Assembly (NCBI RefSeq): GCF_019511445.1 | Contig: NZ_JAEUAN010000001.1 | Location: 186,001 to 250,000 of the forward strand | Source: Aliirhizobium wenxiniae | GTDB taxonomy: Bacteria > Pseudomonadota > Alphaproteobacteria > Rhizobiales > Rhizobiaceae | Reading direction: 5' to 3' | DNA: 64,000 nucleotides | Shown: one piece after another, positions 17,067 to 25,345 of the stretch | Position numbering within the stretch: position 1 is the stretch's first letter | Layout: each line of letters opens with the position of its first letter | Made by a program: the position numbers and the translations under genes | The notes under the pieces: model-generated | The model's input: the letters and a program-made list of their open reading frames with translations, nothing else | Databases searched by the model: none | Told to the model about the DNA's origin: nothing

Positions 17067-17815
17067 TGCGCTTTGCCGTGATCGCCGACATTCACGGGAA
17101 CCATGCGGCGCTAAAAGCGGTGCTCGAGGATATCGCCGCGCTCGGAATTCGCGATATCGTCAATCTCGGTGACTGTTTCAGTGGGCCGCTTGAGGCAGAT
17201 CAGACGGGTGACCTTCTGTTATTGCTCGACCTCAAGGCTGAGCGGACGGTGCGGGGCAACCACGATCGCTATCTTATCGAGACGACGCCCGACCAACTCG
17301 AGGCATCGGACGCGCATGCGCATCGCCTAATGTCGACCCGCCATTTCGACTGGCTGCGCAAACTGCCGTTCAGCATGGTCTGGCGGGACGAAATATTCCT
17401 CTGTCACGCGACGCCGAAGAATGACAATCTTTATTGGCTGGAGACCGTTTCTCCGCAGGGGCATGTAACGCTTCGTCATCATGACGAGATCGAAGCGCTG
17501 GCCGAGGGTATAGAACAGTCGCTAATCCTATGTGGCCACAGCCACATTCCGCGGATGGTGTCGCTCAACGACGGGCGGCTGATCGTCAATCCAGGCAGCG
17601 TCGGTTGCCCCGCCTATGACGATGATCTGCCTTTCTACCACAAGGTCGAAACCGGCCATGCCATGGCTTCCTATGCGGTGATCGAGAAGACGGAAGACGG
17701 TTGGGCGCCGAGTTTCCGCAATGTCGCTTATGACCACATGGCCATGTCGAGACTTGCCGCCGCCAATGGCCGGGCCGAATGGGCAAGCGCGCTCGCGACG
17801 GGACGGGTCGCCTGA
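17066..17815 (+). CDS. Calcineurin-like metallophosphoesterase (YfcE/MPP type)
   Basis: 249 residues with all metallophosphoesterase signatures in order: IADIHGN (residues 6-12), NLGDCFSGP (about 35-43), VRGNHD (about 68-73), LCHATP, CGHSHI and NPGSVG near 178-183. It should be a two-metal phosphodiesterase or phosphatase; the substrate is unknown. The last gene of the ureide operon, starting on the uraH stop codon, though nothing ties its chemistry to purine breakdown. A hairpin follows at 17820. Confidence 0.87.
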   Translation: MRFAVIADIHGNHAALKAVLEDIAALGIRDIVNLGDCFSGPLEADQTGDLLLLLDLKAERTVRGNHDRYLIETTPDQLEASDAHAHRLMSTRHFDWLRKLPFSMVWRDEIFLCHATPKNDNLYWLETVSPQGHVTLRHHDEIEALAEGIEQSLILCGHSHIPRMVSLNDGRLIVNPGSVGCPAYDDDLPFYHKVETGHAMASYAVIEKTEDGWAPSFRNVAYDHMAMSRLAAANGRAEWASALATGRVA

Positions 17816-17819
17816 GGAG

Positions 17820-17835
17820 CGCCTGAAGTCAGGCG
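17820..17835 (+). terminator. Hairpin ending the ureide operon, overlapping the hicB stop
   Basis: CGCCTGA (17820-17826) and TCAGGCG (17829-17835) form a perfect inverted repeat two bases apart, followed on the plus strand by GCGTTATTTCGTTTT. The hicB stop codon on the opposite strand lies in the right arm. Probable terminator for the plus-strand operon. Confidence 0.45.
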
Positions 17836-18233
17836 GCGTTATTTCGTTTTATCTCGTGCCTTGCCGCACGGGCCAGAAAACCGGAGCGCGACATGCCATT
17901 CGCTTCGGCAAAGCTATCGATCGTCTGCAGCACATCCTCCGGCAGCGTGATGTTGATGCGCACCGATTTCGGCGATTGGCTCCTGAGCGTCACGAGGATA
18001 GCGACACCATCGCGGTTTTCAGGCTCTGCCATGATGAGTTCCAGGCTGGATGGCTCCGGTATGGCATCGCCATCCTCGATCATGCCGTCGACATGAAAGG
18101 CAAGCGCTTCCTCGGCCATGGTCCGAGCCTCATCAAGTGTTTCTCCGGCAGTTACGACACCCGGGAAATCCGGGAAGGATACCCCGTAGTCGCTCTCGGC
18201 TTGCTTATGAATGAGGCCGATATAGTTACTCAT
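17829..18233 (-). CDS. hicB: HicB antitoxin
   Basis: 134 residues. The N-terminal half (YIGLIHKQAESDYGVSFPDFPG, GETLDEARTMAEEAL) is the partial RNase-H-like HicB fold, and the C-terminal part (VRINITLPEDVLQTIDSFAE, MSRSGFLARAAR) is a ribbon-helix-helix DNA-binding domain. HicB neutralises HicA and represses the operon. It follows hicA by six bases, the toxin-first order usual for this family. Its end is convergent with the ureide operon phosphoesterase. Confidence 0.93.
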   Translation of the reverse strand: MSNYIGLIHKQAESDYGVSFPDFPGVVTAGETLDEARTMAEEALAFHVDGMIEDGDAIPEPSSLELIMAEPENRDGVAILVTLRSQSPKSVRINITLPEDVLQTIDSFAEANGMSRSGFLARAARHEIKRNNAA

Positions 18234-18239
18234 GGGAAA

Positions 18240-18428
18240 TCACCTCAGCTTTAGTCCGGCTTGTTTTTCAATGCTGCGAAGCGTTCCGATCGGGATATCC
18301 CTTTTCGGATGAGGCACTGTCACGCGCCCGGCTTTCGTCGGATGTTTGAACTGGATGTGGCTTCCCTTCTGGGCAACCTCAGACCATCCATCCTTGCGCA
18401 ACAATGCGATTAAGTCGGCGCTCCTCAT
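18240..18428 (-). CDS. hicA: HicA mRNA interferase toxin
   Basis: 62 residues, normal for HicA: MRSADLIALLRKDGW, the dsRBD-like fold core and the catalytic His24 in KGSHIQFKHP, followed by VTVPHPKRDIPIGTLRSI. HicA cleaves mRNA and tmRNA until bound by HicB. There is no ribosome site before the ATG, and the predicted start of transcription is only a few bases upstream, so the mRNA may be nearly leaderless. Promoter and putative HicB operator are at 18437-18463. Confidence 0.93.
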   Translation of the reverse strand: MRSADLIALLRKDGWSEVAQKGSHIQFKHPTKAGRVTVPHPKRDIPIGTLRSIEKQAGLKLR

Positions 18429-18436
18429 TGGGGTAG

Positions 18437-18463
18437 ATTATATGTATTGATACACACCGTCAA
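18437..18463 (-). promoter_or_regulatory. hicAB promoter with HicB operator in the spacer
   Basis: On the minus strand TTGACG (18463-18458) and TATAAT (18442-18437) are 15 bases apart. The spacer contains the 12-base palindrome TGTATTGATACA (18443-18454), well placed for autorepression by the ribbon-helix-helix domain of HicB. The -10 box ends nine bases before the hicA ATG. Confidence 0.6.
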
Positions 18464-18541
18464 ATAATCCGTTTCGATATGGAAACCATTCGGCAAGGCT
18501 TCCTGCCGATACTCCTCTCCGATTCGACAGGAGATGATTCC

Positions 18542-19306
18542 ATGGCCCCGGCGCGCGCAAAAACAGGCTCAAAACGCAAGAGCAGCAGGCGTGCGCCAGC
18601 GCGGTCCGGATCCTCGTTCTGGCCGTGGATGGCCGCACTTGTCGCGGTTGGAGGCGGTATTGCACTCTATGATAATTTTGCCCCGGCCCGGAATTTCGTT
18701 GCCAGTTTGACTGCAGAGAAGCCGGCCCGCACGACTTCACGGGAAGAGCCGCGGGAAAAGGTTGCCGTCGCCAAGCCGCAAGCCGCGCCATCCCATCGCG
18801 GCGTCACGCCCGTTCCGCCGCGGCCCGTCAGGCCGCCGGATAAGACCCAAACGGCTGCGATCATTCCGCCCGCACCGATCGGCAAACCGGGGCAGGAGGT
18901 CGCCGCGCTTTCTGCTGTCGCGCCGAAATCGGGCGAGGCGCTGGCCGGCGCCTATCAGGGAAAGTTCTTTCTTTGCGGCACGGCCAAGCAGGATGACTGC
19001 GTGGTGACTGCCGATCGCTTCGTGTTTCACGGCCAGAAAATCCGGCTTGTCGGCATCGAAGTGCCGGATATCAAGAAGCCGCGTTGCGAGGCGGAACGGA
19101 TCAAGGCCAGCGATGCGAAGCTGCGCGTGCGAGCCTTCCTCGATTCGGGGCCATTCGAAATCGTTACCTGGCAGGGCAATAACGCGCTGGTCGATGGCCA
19201 TCAATTGCGCGACGTGACCCGCAACGGCCGCTCGCTTGCCGATGTGCTGGTCAGTGAGGGATTGGCCAAGCGTCCGGGGGCAGGCCGCAGCGGCTGGTGC
19301 GGCTGA
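18542..19306 (+). CDS. Membrane-anchored thermonuclease-like (SNase-fold) protein
   Basis: 254 residues from an ATG eight bases behind AGGAG. Lys/Arg-rich start, one membrane segment (SSFWPWMAALVAVGGGIAL, about residues 26-44), a Pro/Ala-rich linker and a C-terminal domain from about residue 145 resembling staphylococcal nuclease: DRFVFHGQKIRLVGIEVPD, then ALVDGHQLRDVTRNGRSLADVLVSEGLAKR. The Arg of IRLVGIE is present, but the fold lacks a clear second active Arg/Glu pair, so catalysis is uncertain. Four cysteines suggest disulfides outside the cytoplasm. Divergent from hicA. Confidence 0.75.
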   Translation: MAPARAKTGSKRKSSRRAPARSGSSFWPWMAALVAVGGGIALYDNFAPARNFVASLTAEKPARTTSREEPREKVAVAKPQAAPSHRGVTPVPPRPVRPPDKTQTAAIIPPAPIGKPGQEVAALSAVAPKSGEALAGAYQGKFFLCGTAKQDDCVVTADRFVFHGQKIRLVGIEVPDIKKPRCEAERIKASDAKLRVRAFLDSGPFEIVTWQGNNALVDGHQLRDVTRNGRSLADVLVSEGLAKRPGAGRSGWCG

Positions 19307-19312
19307 TACGTC

Positions 19313-20245
19313 TCAGCGATTGCGAAAGACTGTACAGGCACCGCCTGCAGCCTTGATGGCGCTGCAGAGCTTTGTCGCTTCCTGCCGCGTCTCGCGTCCG
19401 ATCCTTGCGGCATAACGCGGACGGTATCCGAAATTGCCGCCGCGTTGCCTGACGATCAAGGCCCGTTCCTCGTTCAGCGGTGCAGGCAGGTCAAGGATCG
19501 CGCGGGTGAAGAGGCGGTCGACGACGGTGGGACGATAGTGTGCTGCCAGCTGGACACCCCAGGGCGCCCAGTCGACTGAGCTGGTCAGCACCGGTTCGGT
19601 CATGCGGCGGGTGTTTGCCAGCGTCGTACAGGCGTCCTGAAAGGATTGCTCCTTGTCGAGAGGCGGTGCCGCGATTTCCGGCGGGGCGTCACGCCATGTC
19701 TCGATCAGGGTGCCGGTGATGGCAAAGACGTAGTCGCGGGTTTCGATCGGCAGTCTTTCGGAGGCGAGAAAGCGGGAAAAGCCGTTCTCGCCTGCGTTAT
19801 AGGCGGCAGCCGCAAAGCCGAGATTGCCGAAACGGATGCTCATTTCCTTCAGATAGGCGGCGGAAGCGTCCAGAGCGTCGAGGACGTGAAAGCTGTTGTC
19901 GAGACCACGCATTTTTGCCGTCGATGGCATGAACTGCGCAATGCCTTCCGCGCCCTTGTGGCTTACCGCTTCAGGACGGAACAGGCTTTCTCGCCAGATC
20001 AACCGGGCGAAGAAATCGGGCGGAATGGCGTGGGTATCGGCTGAAATCTCGATCGCGCGGCAGAGATCGATGTTGAAGAAGTCCTTGCGGATGCAGATCG
20101 GCTTGCCGCCGACAGATCGCTCATAGAGGCAGGCTGGCTCCTCAGCTATCGTGGTTTCGGCCGTTCTGGAGGCCGGGACGCCTGCCGCGCCGAAGAGCGC
20201 GACGGTGATTGCCGCCGTTGCCAGACACCGCCCAAGACCGACCAT
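19313..20245 (-). CDS. Exported lytic transglycosylase (SLT domain)
   Basis: 310 residues with an N-terminal signal peptide (ATAAITVALFGAAGVPAS). The SLT goose-lysozyme-like domain covers residues 70-165: FFARLIWRESLFRPEAVS with the catalytic Glu, KGAEGIAQFMPSTA and FAAAAYNAGENGFSRF. It should cleave peptidoglycan glycan strands to anhydromuropeptides in the periplasm. A C-terminal region with KLCSAIKAAGGACTVFRNR resembles a SPOR-like end and holds two cysteines. It converges on the nuclease-like gene with six bases between stops. Confidence 0.9.
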   Translation of the reverse strand: MVGLGRCLATAAITVALFGAAGVPASRTAETTIAEEPACLYERSVGGKPICIRKDFFNIDLCRAIEISADTHAIPPDFFARLIWRESLFRPEAVSHKGAEGIAQFMPSTAKMRGLDNSFHVLDALDASAAYLKEMSIRFGNLGFAAAAYNAGENGFSRFLASERLPIETRDYVFAITGTLIETWRDAPPEIAAPPLDKEQSFQDACTTLANTRRMTEPVLTSSVDWAPWGVQLAAHYRPTVVDRLFTRAILDLPAPLNEERALIVRQRGGNFGYRPRYAARIGRETRQEATKLCSAIKAAGGACTVFRNR

Positions 20246-20300
20246 TCCGCCCCCGCTTCATTGGGGGAGCATTATAGCCGGTTTCGGGCGGTATCCCAAA

Positions 20301-21446
20301 TCAGAAGGGAGAGGAGGCGATGATGTTTGTGCCGCAATCCTTGATGTCGCGCTTGCCGCACAGCGCCATGGTGATGTCCATCTCCTTGCGGATGATCTCG
20401 AGTGCCGTCGTCACGCCCGGCTTGCCCATGGCGCCGAGGCCGTAGAGGAAGGGGCGGCCGATATAGGTGCCCTTGGCGCCGAGAGCGACGGCTTTCAGCA
20501 CATCCTGGCCGGAGCGGATGCCGCCGTCGATATGCACTTCGAGCCGGTCGCCGACTGCTTCGACGATCTTCGGCAGCATGGAAATGGAGGACGGAGCACC
20601 GTCGAGCTGACGGCCGCCATGGTTGGAGACGATCAGCGCATCGGCGCCGGTATCGGCGGCCGCGCGCGCATCTTCTTCGTCCAGGATGCCCTTGATGATC
20701 AGCTTACCGCCCCATAGGTCCTTGATCCAGCGGATATCATCCCAGGAGAGGCGAGGGTCGAACTGCTCCGCCGTCCAGGCAGACAGGGAGGAAAGGTCGG
20801 AAACGTTGCTGGCATGGCCGACGATATTGCCGAAGCCGCGGCGCTTGGTCTGCAGCATGTCCAGGCACCAGAAAGGTTTGGTTGCCAGCTGGAAGGCGCT
20901 GTTGAGCGTCCATTTCGGCGGGGCCGAGAGGCCGTTGCGCAGATCCTTATGGCGCTGGCCCAAAATCTGCAGGTCGGCGGTAACAACCAGCGCGCCGCAG
21001 CCGGCGGCCTTGGCGCGGCCGATCAGGCGCTCGATGAAATCGCGATCCTTCATCACGTAAAGCTGGAACCAGAAAGGCTTCGAGGTGACCGACTTCACAT
21101 CCTCGATCGAGCATATGCTCATGGTCGAGAGCGTGAAGGGCACACCGAATTCCTCTGCAGCCTTCGCCGCCAGCATCTCTCCATCGGCATGCTGCATGCC
21201 CGTGAGGCCCGTCGGTGCGAGCGCCACCGGCATCGAAACATCCTGGCCGACCATGGTCGTCGCCAGCGAGCGGTTGGTCATGTCGACCAGCACGCGCTGG
21301 CGCAGCTTGATCTTGGAAAAATCATCCTCGTTGGCGCGGTAGGTGCCCTCGGTCCATGCGCCGCTATCGGCATAATCGAAGAACATCTTTGGCACCCGGC
21401 GGCGGGCCATGGTCTTCAGATCGGCGATGGTAAGCGGCTTGGACAT
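20301..21446 (-). CDS. lldD: FMN-dependent alpha-hydroxy-acid (L-lactate) dehydrogenase
   Basis: 381 residues of the lactate/glycolate oxidase barrel family. Markers: YADSGAWTEGTYRANEDDF at the start, APTGLTGMQHADGE, the proton-abstracting His in SNHGGRQLDGAPS near residue 275 and HIDGGIRSGQDVLKAVALGA that binds FMN phosphate. Length and motifs match LldD, although glycolate or mandelate as substrate cannot be excluded. AGGAGGAAAC gives a strong ribosome site. It stands alone; glyoxylate/glycolate from ureide breakdown is a conceivable metabolic link, which is inference. Confidence 0.87.
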   Translation of the reverse strand: MSKPLTIADLKTMARRRVPKMFFDYADSGAWTEGTYRANEDDFSKIKLRQRVLVDMTNRSLATTMVGQDVSMPVALAPTGLTGMQHADGEMLAAKAAEEFGVPFTLSTMSICSIEDVKSVTSKPFWFQLYVMKDRDFIERLIGRAKAAGCGALVVTADLQILGQRHKDLRNGLSAPPKWTLNSAFQLATKPFWCLDMLQTKRRGFGNIVGHASNVSDLSSLSAWTAEQFDPRLSWDDIRWIKDLWGGKLIIKGILDEEDARAAADTGADALIVSNHGGRQLDGAPSSISMLPKIVEAVGDRLEVHIDGGIRSGQDVLKAVALGAKGTYIGRPFLYGLGAMGKPGVTTALEIIRKEMDITMALCGKRDIKDCGTNIIASSPF

Positions 21447-21603
21447 GATAATCGTTTCCTCCTGAAATCAATGTCAGAGAGGTAGCATATCCAGCCGGTG
21501 CTACCAGCAGAATGTTGACGATTTTCAACGGGACATCGCCAATTTCATGCGTCAATGAAGGTAAGCATGCCGTGTGGGCGATGCTGAGTTGCCAGATACG
21601 AAA

Positions 21604-21626
21604 ACGGGCGGCCATTGGCCGCCCGT
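21604..21626 (-). terminator. Rho-independent terminator of the chemoreceptor gene
   Basis: ACGGGCGGCCA (21604-21614) and TGGCCGCCCGT (21616-21626) form a perfect inverted repeat. Read on the minus strand it is followed by TTTTCG. It lies 28 bases beyond the chemoreceptor stop at 21655. Confidence 0.75.
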
Positions 21627-21654
21627 CGTGGCTCATTCGTGAAGGCTGAGCCGG

Positions 21655-23652
21655 TCAGAATTCTTCCCAGCTCGTCTCCTGGACCGCTGCGGCTGCAGCG
21701 CCTCCACCGAATACACCGGCGAGACGCTTGCCGAGCGCCCGCGCCGGAGATGCTGCCGGTCGTGAGCCGGTGGATGCGGGCTGAAGTGTCGAAACGGCGG
21801 GTGCCGATACGGCAGTTGCTGCGACCGGAACTGCGGGAGCAGGCCGGGCCGTCGCCGTTTCCTTGCCCAGATTGAACCGTGCAAGAAGGCGGTTCAATGC
21901 GGCGGCCTCCTGTGCAAGGCGGTGGCTTGCTGCTGTCGATTCTTCGACCATGGCGGCATTTTGCTGTGTGCCCTGGTCCATCGTGTTGACCGCCAGATTG
22001 ATTTCCTGGAGACCGACAGACTGTTCACGGGAGGATTCGACGATTGCGCTGACGTGGCGATTGATGTCCTGCACCTCGGCAACGATGACCTTCAGGGCTG
22101 CTCCCGTTTCTCCGACCAGATTGACGCCGGAGCGGACGTGTTCGCCCGAGGTGGTGATCAGCGCCTTGATTTCCTTGGCGGCATTGGCAGAACGTTGAGC
22201 CAGTTCACGGACTTCCTGAGCAACGACGGCAAAGCCCTTGCCGGCTTCACCGGCACGCGCAGCTTCGACACCGGCATTGAGCGCCAGAAGGTTGGTCTGG
22301 AATGCGATGTCATCGATGACGCCGATAATGCTGGTGATCTCGGCGGAAGACCGCTCGATCTCGTGCATCGCGGTGACGGCGCTTTCGACGATATCACCGG
22401 AGCGTTCGGCGCCTTCACGGGTCTTGCCGACGAGCTTGCCGACCTCTTCCGCGCGTCGGCTTGCATCCTTGACCGTGGTGGTGATCTCTTCAAGCGCTGC
22501 TGCCGTTTCCTCGACAGAGGCCGCCTGCTGCTCTGTGCGTTTGGCAAGCTGATCGGCGGACTGCCGGATCTCGTTGGCGCCGGCGTCGATACCGCGGGCA
22601 TTGTCGCCAACTGCGGAGAGCGCATCGTTCAGGTTGGCAGCCGAACTGTTGAAGTTGGTGCGCAGCACATCCAGCTGACCGACGAAGGTGGTATCGATGC
22701 GATAGTCGATGTCGCCATTTGCGAGATGATCGAGAGCGGTGGCAAGCTGGGTGACGGCAAACTGGGTATCTGCCGCTTCCTGCGCCTTCTGGGCTTCCCG
22801 CTCCATCCGCTCACGTTCGGAAAGCGAGCGGTTGCTGTTTGCCTCCTGTTCGAGACGGATACGCTCGATGGCGTTGTCGCGGAAGACGGCAACGGCTTCC
22901 GCCATCTGGCCCACTTCATCCTTGCGCTGGATGCCGGGAATTTCAGCGTCGCTTTCACCGTTGGCGAGGGAGGCCATTCTGGCGCGCAGTTTTTCGATCG
23001 GGGTGGTGATGCCCTTCGACGCGACCAGAAGGGCAATGCCGATCATTGCCGCAAAAAGGACGCCGAGAGCGACCAGCGAGGAGATGATGGTTCTGCTCGT
23101 TTCCTGCGAGATGGCGTTACTCTGGGCCTGAACCAATTTGGCGTTTTCGACATTCCAGTCGCGCATGTCGTCGCGGAACTTGGTGATCTGCGGATCGATC
23201 TTGCTCAGCACTCCCTGAGCCTTGGCGACCTGGTTGGCGGAGATCAGCTCTGCGGCATGATCCGTTTCAGCAAAGATTGCGCGAATGCGGTCTTCGAAGC
23301 CATTAAAAGTGTCCGCCTGTTCTGGCAGCAGACCTTTGGCAACTTCGAGGCGCTCGATCGCACCTTTCTTTCTGCCTTCGTAGTCTTTCTTGATCTCCGC
23401 CAACTGCGGTGAGTAGGCCGTATAGGAGAGCAACTGATAAATGCTGTAGGACGCGGACATGACCGACGTCGTTGCACGCGAGACTTCCACAGCCGCTGCA
23501 TTATCTGCTGCGATGAACCGATTGTATCTGGTGTCGGAATGTTTGTAGTTATTGGATACAAATCCGATGCCGCCAATGCCGATAAGGCACAGAGGGATGA
23601 TCAGGAGCAGGATTTTCGTTCGGATTTTCATGAGAGATAGGAATTGCATCAC
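21655..23652 (-). CDS. Methyl-accepting chemotaxis protein
   Basis: 665 residues: membrane segment near 10-32, a periplasmic four-helix sensor region, second membrane segment near 190-212, a HAMP linker (ITTPIEKLRARMASLANGE, DEVGQMAEAVAVFRDNA), an extended HAMP-like repeat, then the signalling domain with the hairpin tip DDIAFQTNLLALNAGVEAAR and EVRELAQRS. The last five residues SWEEF fit the xWxxF tether that recruits CheR and CheB. GGAGGCC precedes the ATG. The ligand is unknown and no che genes are near, so it serves a distant chemotaxis cluster. Confidence 0.93.
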   Translation of the reverse strand: MMQFLSLMKIRTKILLLIIPLCLIGIGGIGFVSNNYKHSDTRYNRFIAADNAAAVEVSRATTSVMSASYSIYQLLSYTAYSPQLAEIKKDYEGRKKGAIERLEVAKGLLPEQADTFNGFEDRIRAIFAETDHAAELISANQVAKAQGVLSKIDPQITKFRDDMRDWNVENAKLVQAQSNAISQETSRTIISSLVALGVLFAAMIGIALLVASKGITTPIEKLRARMASLANGESDAEIPGIQRKDEVGQMAEAVAVFRDNAIERIRLEQEANSNRSLSERERMEREAQKAQEAADTQFAVTQLATALDHLANGDIDYRIDTTFVGQLDVLRTNFNSSAANLNDALSAVGDNARGIDAGANEIRQSADQLAKRTEQQAASVEETAAALEEITTTVKDASRRAEEVGKLVGKTREGAERSGDIVESAVTAMHEIERSSAEITSIIGVIDDIAFQTNLLALNAGVEAARAGEAGKGFAVVAQEVRELAQRSANAAKEIKALITTSGEHVRSGVNLVGETGAALKVIVAEVQDINRHVSAIVESSREQSVGLQEINLAVNTMDQGTQQNAAMVEESTAASHRLAQEAAALNRLLARFNLGKETATARPAPAVPVAATAVSAPAVSTLQPASTGSRPAASPARALGKRLAGVFGGGAAAAAVQETSWEEF

Positions 23653-23901
23653 AGGGCCTCCAAGATGCCTTTTTCGACTATCGCGAAATTGAGGAAAATC
23701 ATTTAATTTCAGGCACTAACCTGGATGCCGCTTCATGGGCCTGGAGGCGAGAATAGGTCCGCGAAATTTAACTGCTGATTAATTTTGAGACTACTTTGGC
23801 GGGCATGTGTGTCAAAATGCTCGCAGCCTGATCTTCGTCAAGTCAGTCCAAAACTCCCAGGAAAATCAGAGGGGGTCTGTGTCAAAAAAAACGTTGCGGA
23901 G

Positions 23902-23918
23902 CGTTCTTTCAAAGAACG
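23902..23918. promoter_or_regulatory. Perfect 17-base palindrome in the guaD-mcp gap
   Basis: CGTTCTTT-C-AAAGAACG (23902-23918) has perfect 8-base arms around one base. It is about 80 bases past the guaD stop and 250 bases upstream of the chemoreceptor start, so it could be an operator. The rest of the 344-base gap (23653-23996) holds no credible gene. Confidence 0.35.
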
Positions 23919-23996
23919 AGGCGAGGCCATGGCTGCAGCCTGCGACAAAAGGCTTACAGTTCGTCATTCGGATATGGCGTTACGTTGTCTCTATCG

Positions 23997-25307
23997 TCAA
24001 AAGGAAGGCTTCATCGCCTTGCCCGCCACATAGGTTTCGACGACGCTTCTATCGTCGCCCATGGTTTGCAGCAGGAAGAGTTCTTCCGGCAGCGTGTTGA
24101 TCGTTTCCAGGCGCAGCTTCATCGATGGCGTGGCGGCGGCATTCAGCACAACAAGGTCGGCTACCGAGCCAACATCCAGCGTGCCGATATCGGCCTCCAT
24201 CGACAGCGCCTCGGCATTGCCTCTGGTCATCATGTGAAAACTTTCGAGCGGGTTGAGGCGCTCGCCGAGGATCTGCTGGATCTTGTAGGCCTCATCCATG
24301 GTCTTCAGCATCGAATAGCTGGAGCCGCCGCCGATATCTGTGGCGACTGCGACACGCACCGGCTTTTCCCGGCGTGTCATTGGCCGCAGCGGAAACAGGC
24401 CTGAGCCGATGAAGAGATTGGAAGTCGGGCAATGAACGGCGATACTGCCGGTTTCCGAGAGCACATCCATTTCCCGCTCCGACAGATGGATCGCGTGGCC
24501 GAGCAGGGTCTTCTTTCCGAGCAGGCCGTAGCGGGCATAGATATCCGTATAGTCCTTTGCTTCCGGATAAAGCTCGCAGGTGTAGCGGATTTCCTCGCGG
24601 TTTTCCGAAAGATGCGTCTGGATGAAGAGGTCGGGAAACTCCTCTGCCAGCGCCTGTGTCGCCGACATCTGTTCCGGTGTCGAGGTGATGGCGAAACGGG
24701 GCGTGATGGCGACGTGGTTGCGGCCCTTGCCGTGCCATTGTTCAATGACGGCGCGTGTCTCGTCATAGCCCATTTCCGGCGTGTCGAGCAGGCCCTGCGG
24801 GGCGTTGCGGTCCATCATCACCTTGCCGCCGACCATGCACATGTTGCGCTTCAATGCTTCAGCGAAAAAGGCGTCGGCGGAGGTCTTGTGGACGGAGCAA
24901 TAGGCGACCGCCGTCGTCGTGCCCTGACGTAAAAACTCGTCGTAGAAATGTGTGGCGATGCGGGTCGCGTGCTCGCTTTCGACAAAGCGGCATTCCTCGT
25001 GAAAGGTATAGGTGTTCAGCCATTCGAGCAGGTTTGCTGCATAGGAGGCGATCACCTGCATCTGCGGAAAATGCACATGGGTGTCGATGAAACCCGGCAG
25101 GATCAGATGTGGACGATGATCGATCTCGACCGCATCTTCCGACGCTTCCGCCTTCACCGTCGCATAGTCTCCGACCGCAACGATCCTGCCATCGGCGCCG
25201 ACAAGCAGGCCGCCGTCATGCTCGTAGAGATAGCTGTCGCTATCGGTCAGGGACTGAGGCGCGCGCTTGAAGGAGAGGAGGCGTCCACGGATGAGGGTGT
25301 CGGTCAT
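23997..25307 (-). CDS. guaD: Guanine deaminase
   Basis: 436 residues of the amidohydrolase superfamily. The zinc site reads PGFIDTHVHFPQM (residues 72-84), IQTHLSENREEI near 230, LLGHAIHLSE near 268 and AVATDIGGGSSYSML near 320, a set specific to guanine deaminase. It converts guanine to xanthine and ammonia, feeding XdhAB. It is 38 bases downstream of puuD in the same direction and likely co-transcribed, so the entry enzyme and the urate-oxidising enzyme share a transcript. Start at 25307 has a modest GAAAGCC ribosome site. Confidence 0.93.
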   Translation of the reverse strand: MTDTLIRGRLLSFKRAPQSLTDSDSYLYEHDGGLLVGADGRIVAVGDYATVKAEASEDAVEIDHRPHLILPGFIDTHVHFPQMQVIASYAANLLEWLNTYTFHEECRFVESEHATRIATHFYDEFLRQGTTTAVAYCSVHKTSADAFFAEALKRNMCMVGGKVMMDRNAPQGLLDTPEMGYDETRAVIEQWHGKGRNHVAITPRFAITSTPEQMSATQALAEEFPDLFIQTHLSENREEIRYTCELYPEAKDYTDIYARYGLLGKKTLLGHAIHLSEREMDVLSETGSIAVHCPTSNLFIGSGLFPLRPMTRREKPVRVAVATDIGGGSSYSMLKTMDEAYKIQQILGERLNPLESFHMMTRGNAEALSMEADIGTLDVGSVADLVVLNAAATPSMKLRLETINTLPEELFLLQTMGDDRSVVETYVAGKAMKPSF

Positions 25308-25345
25308 GTGGGCTTTCGTCGGTGATTGCTGTTTGTCAGCGAAGT

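Noticed and set aside
21922..23412. 496-codon open frame antisense to the chemoreceptor
   Set aside because: Shadow of the HAMP/signalling region; composition is not protein-like.
23785..24033. 82-codon frame in the gap upstream of mcp
   Set aside because: Crosses the palindrome at 23902 and overlaps the guaD 3' end; no ribosome site.
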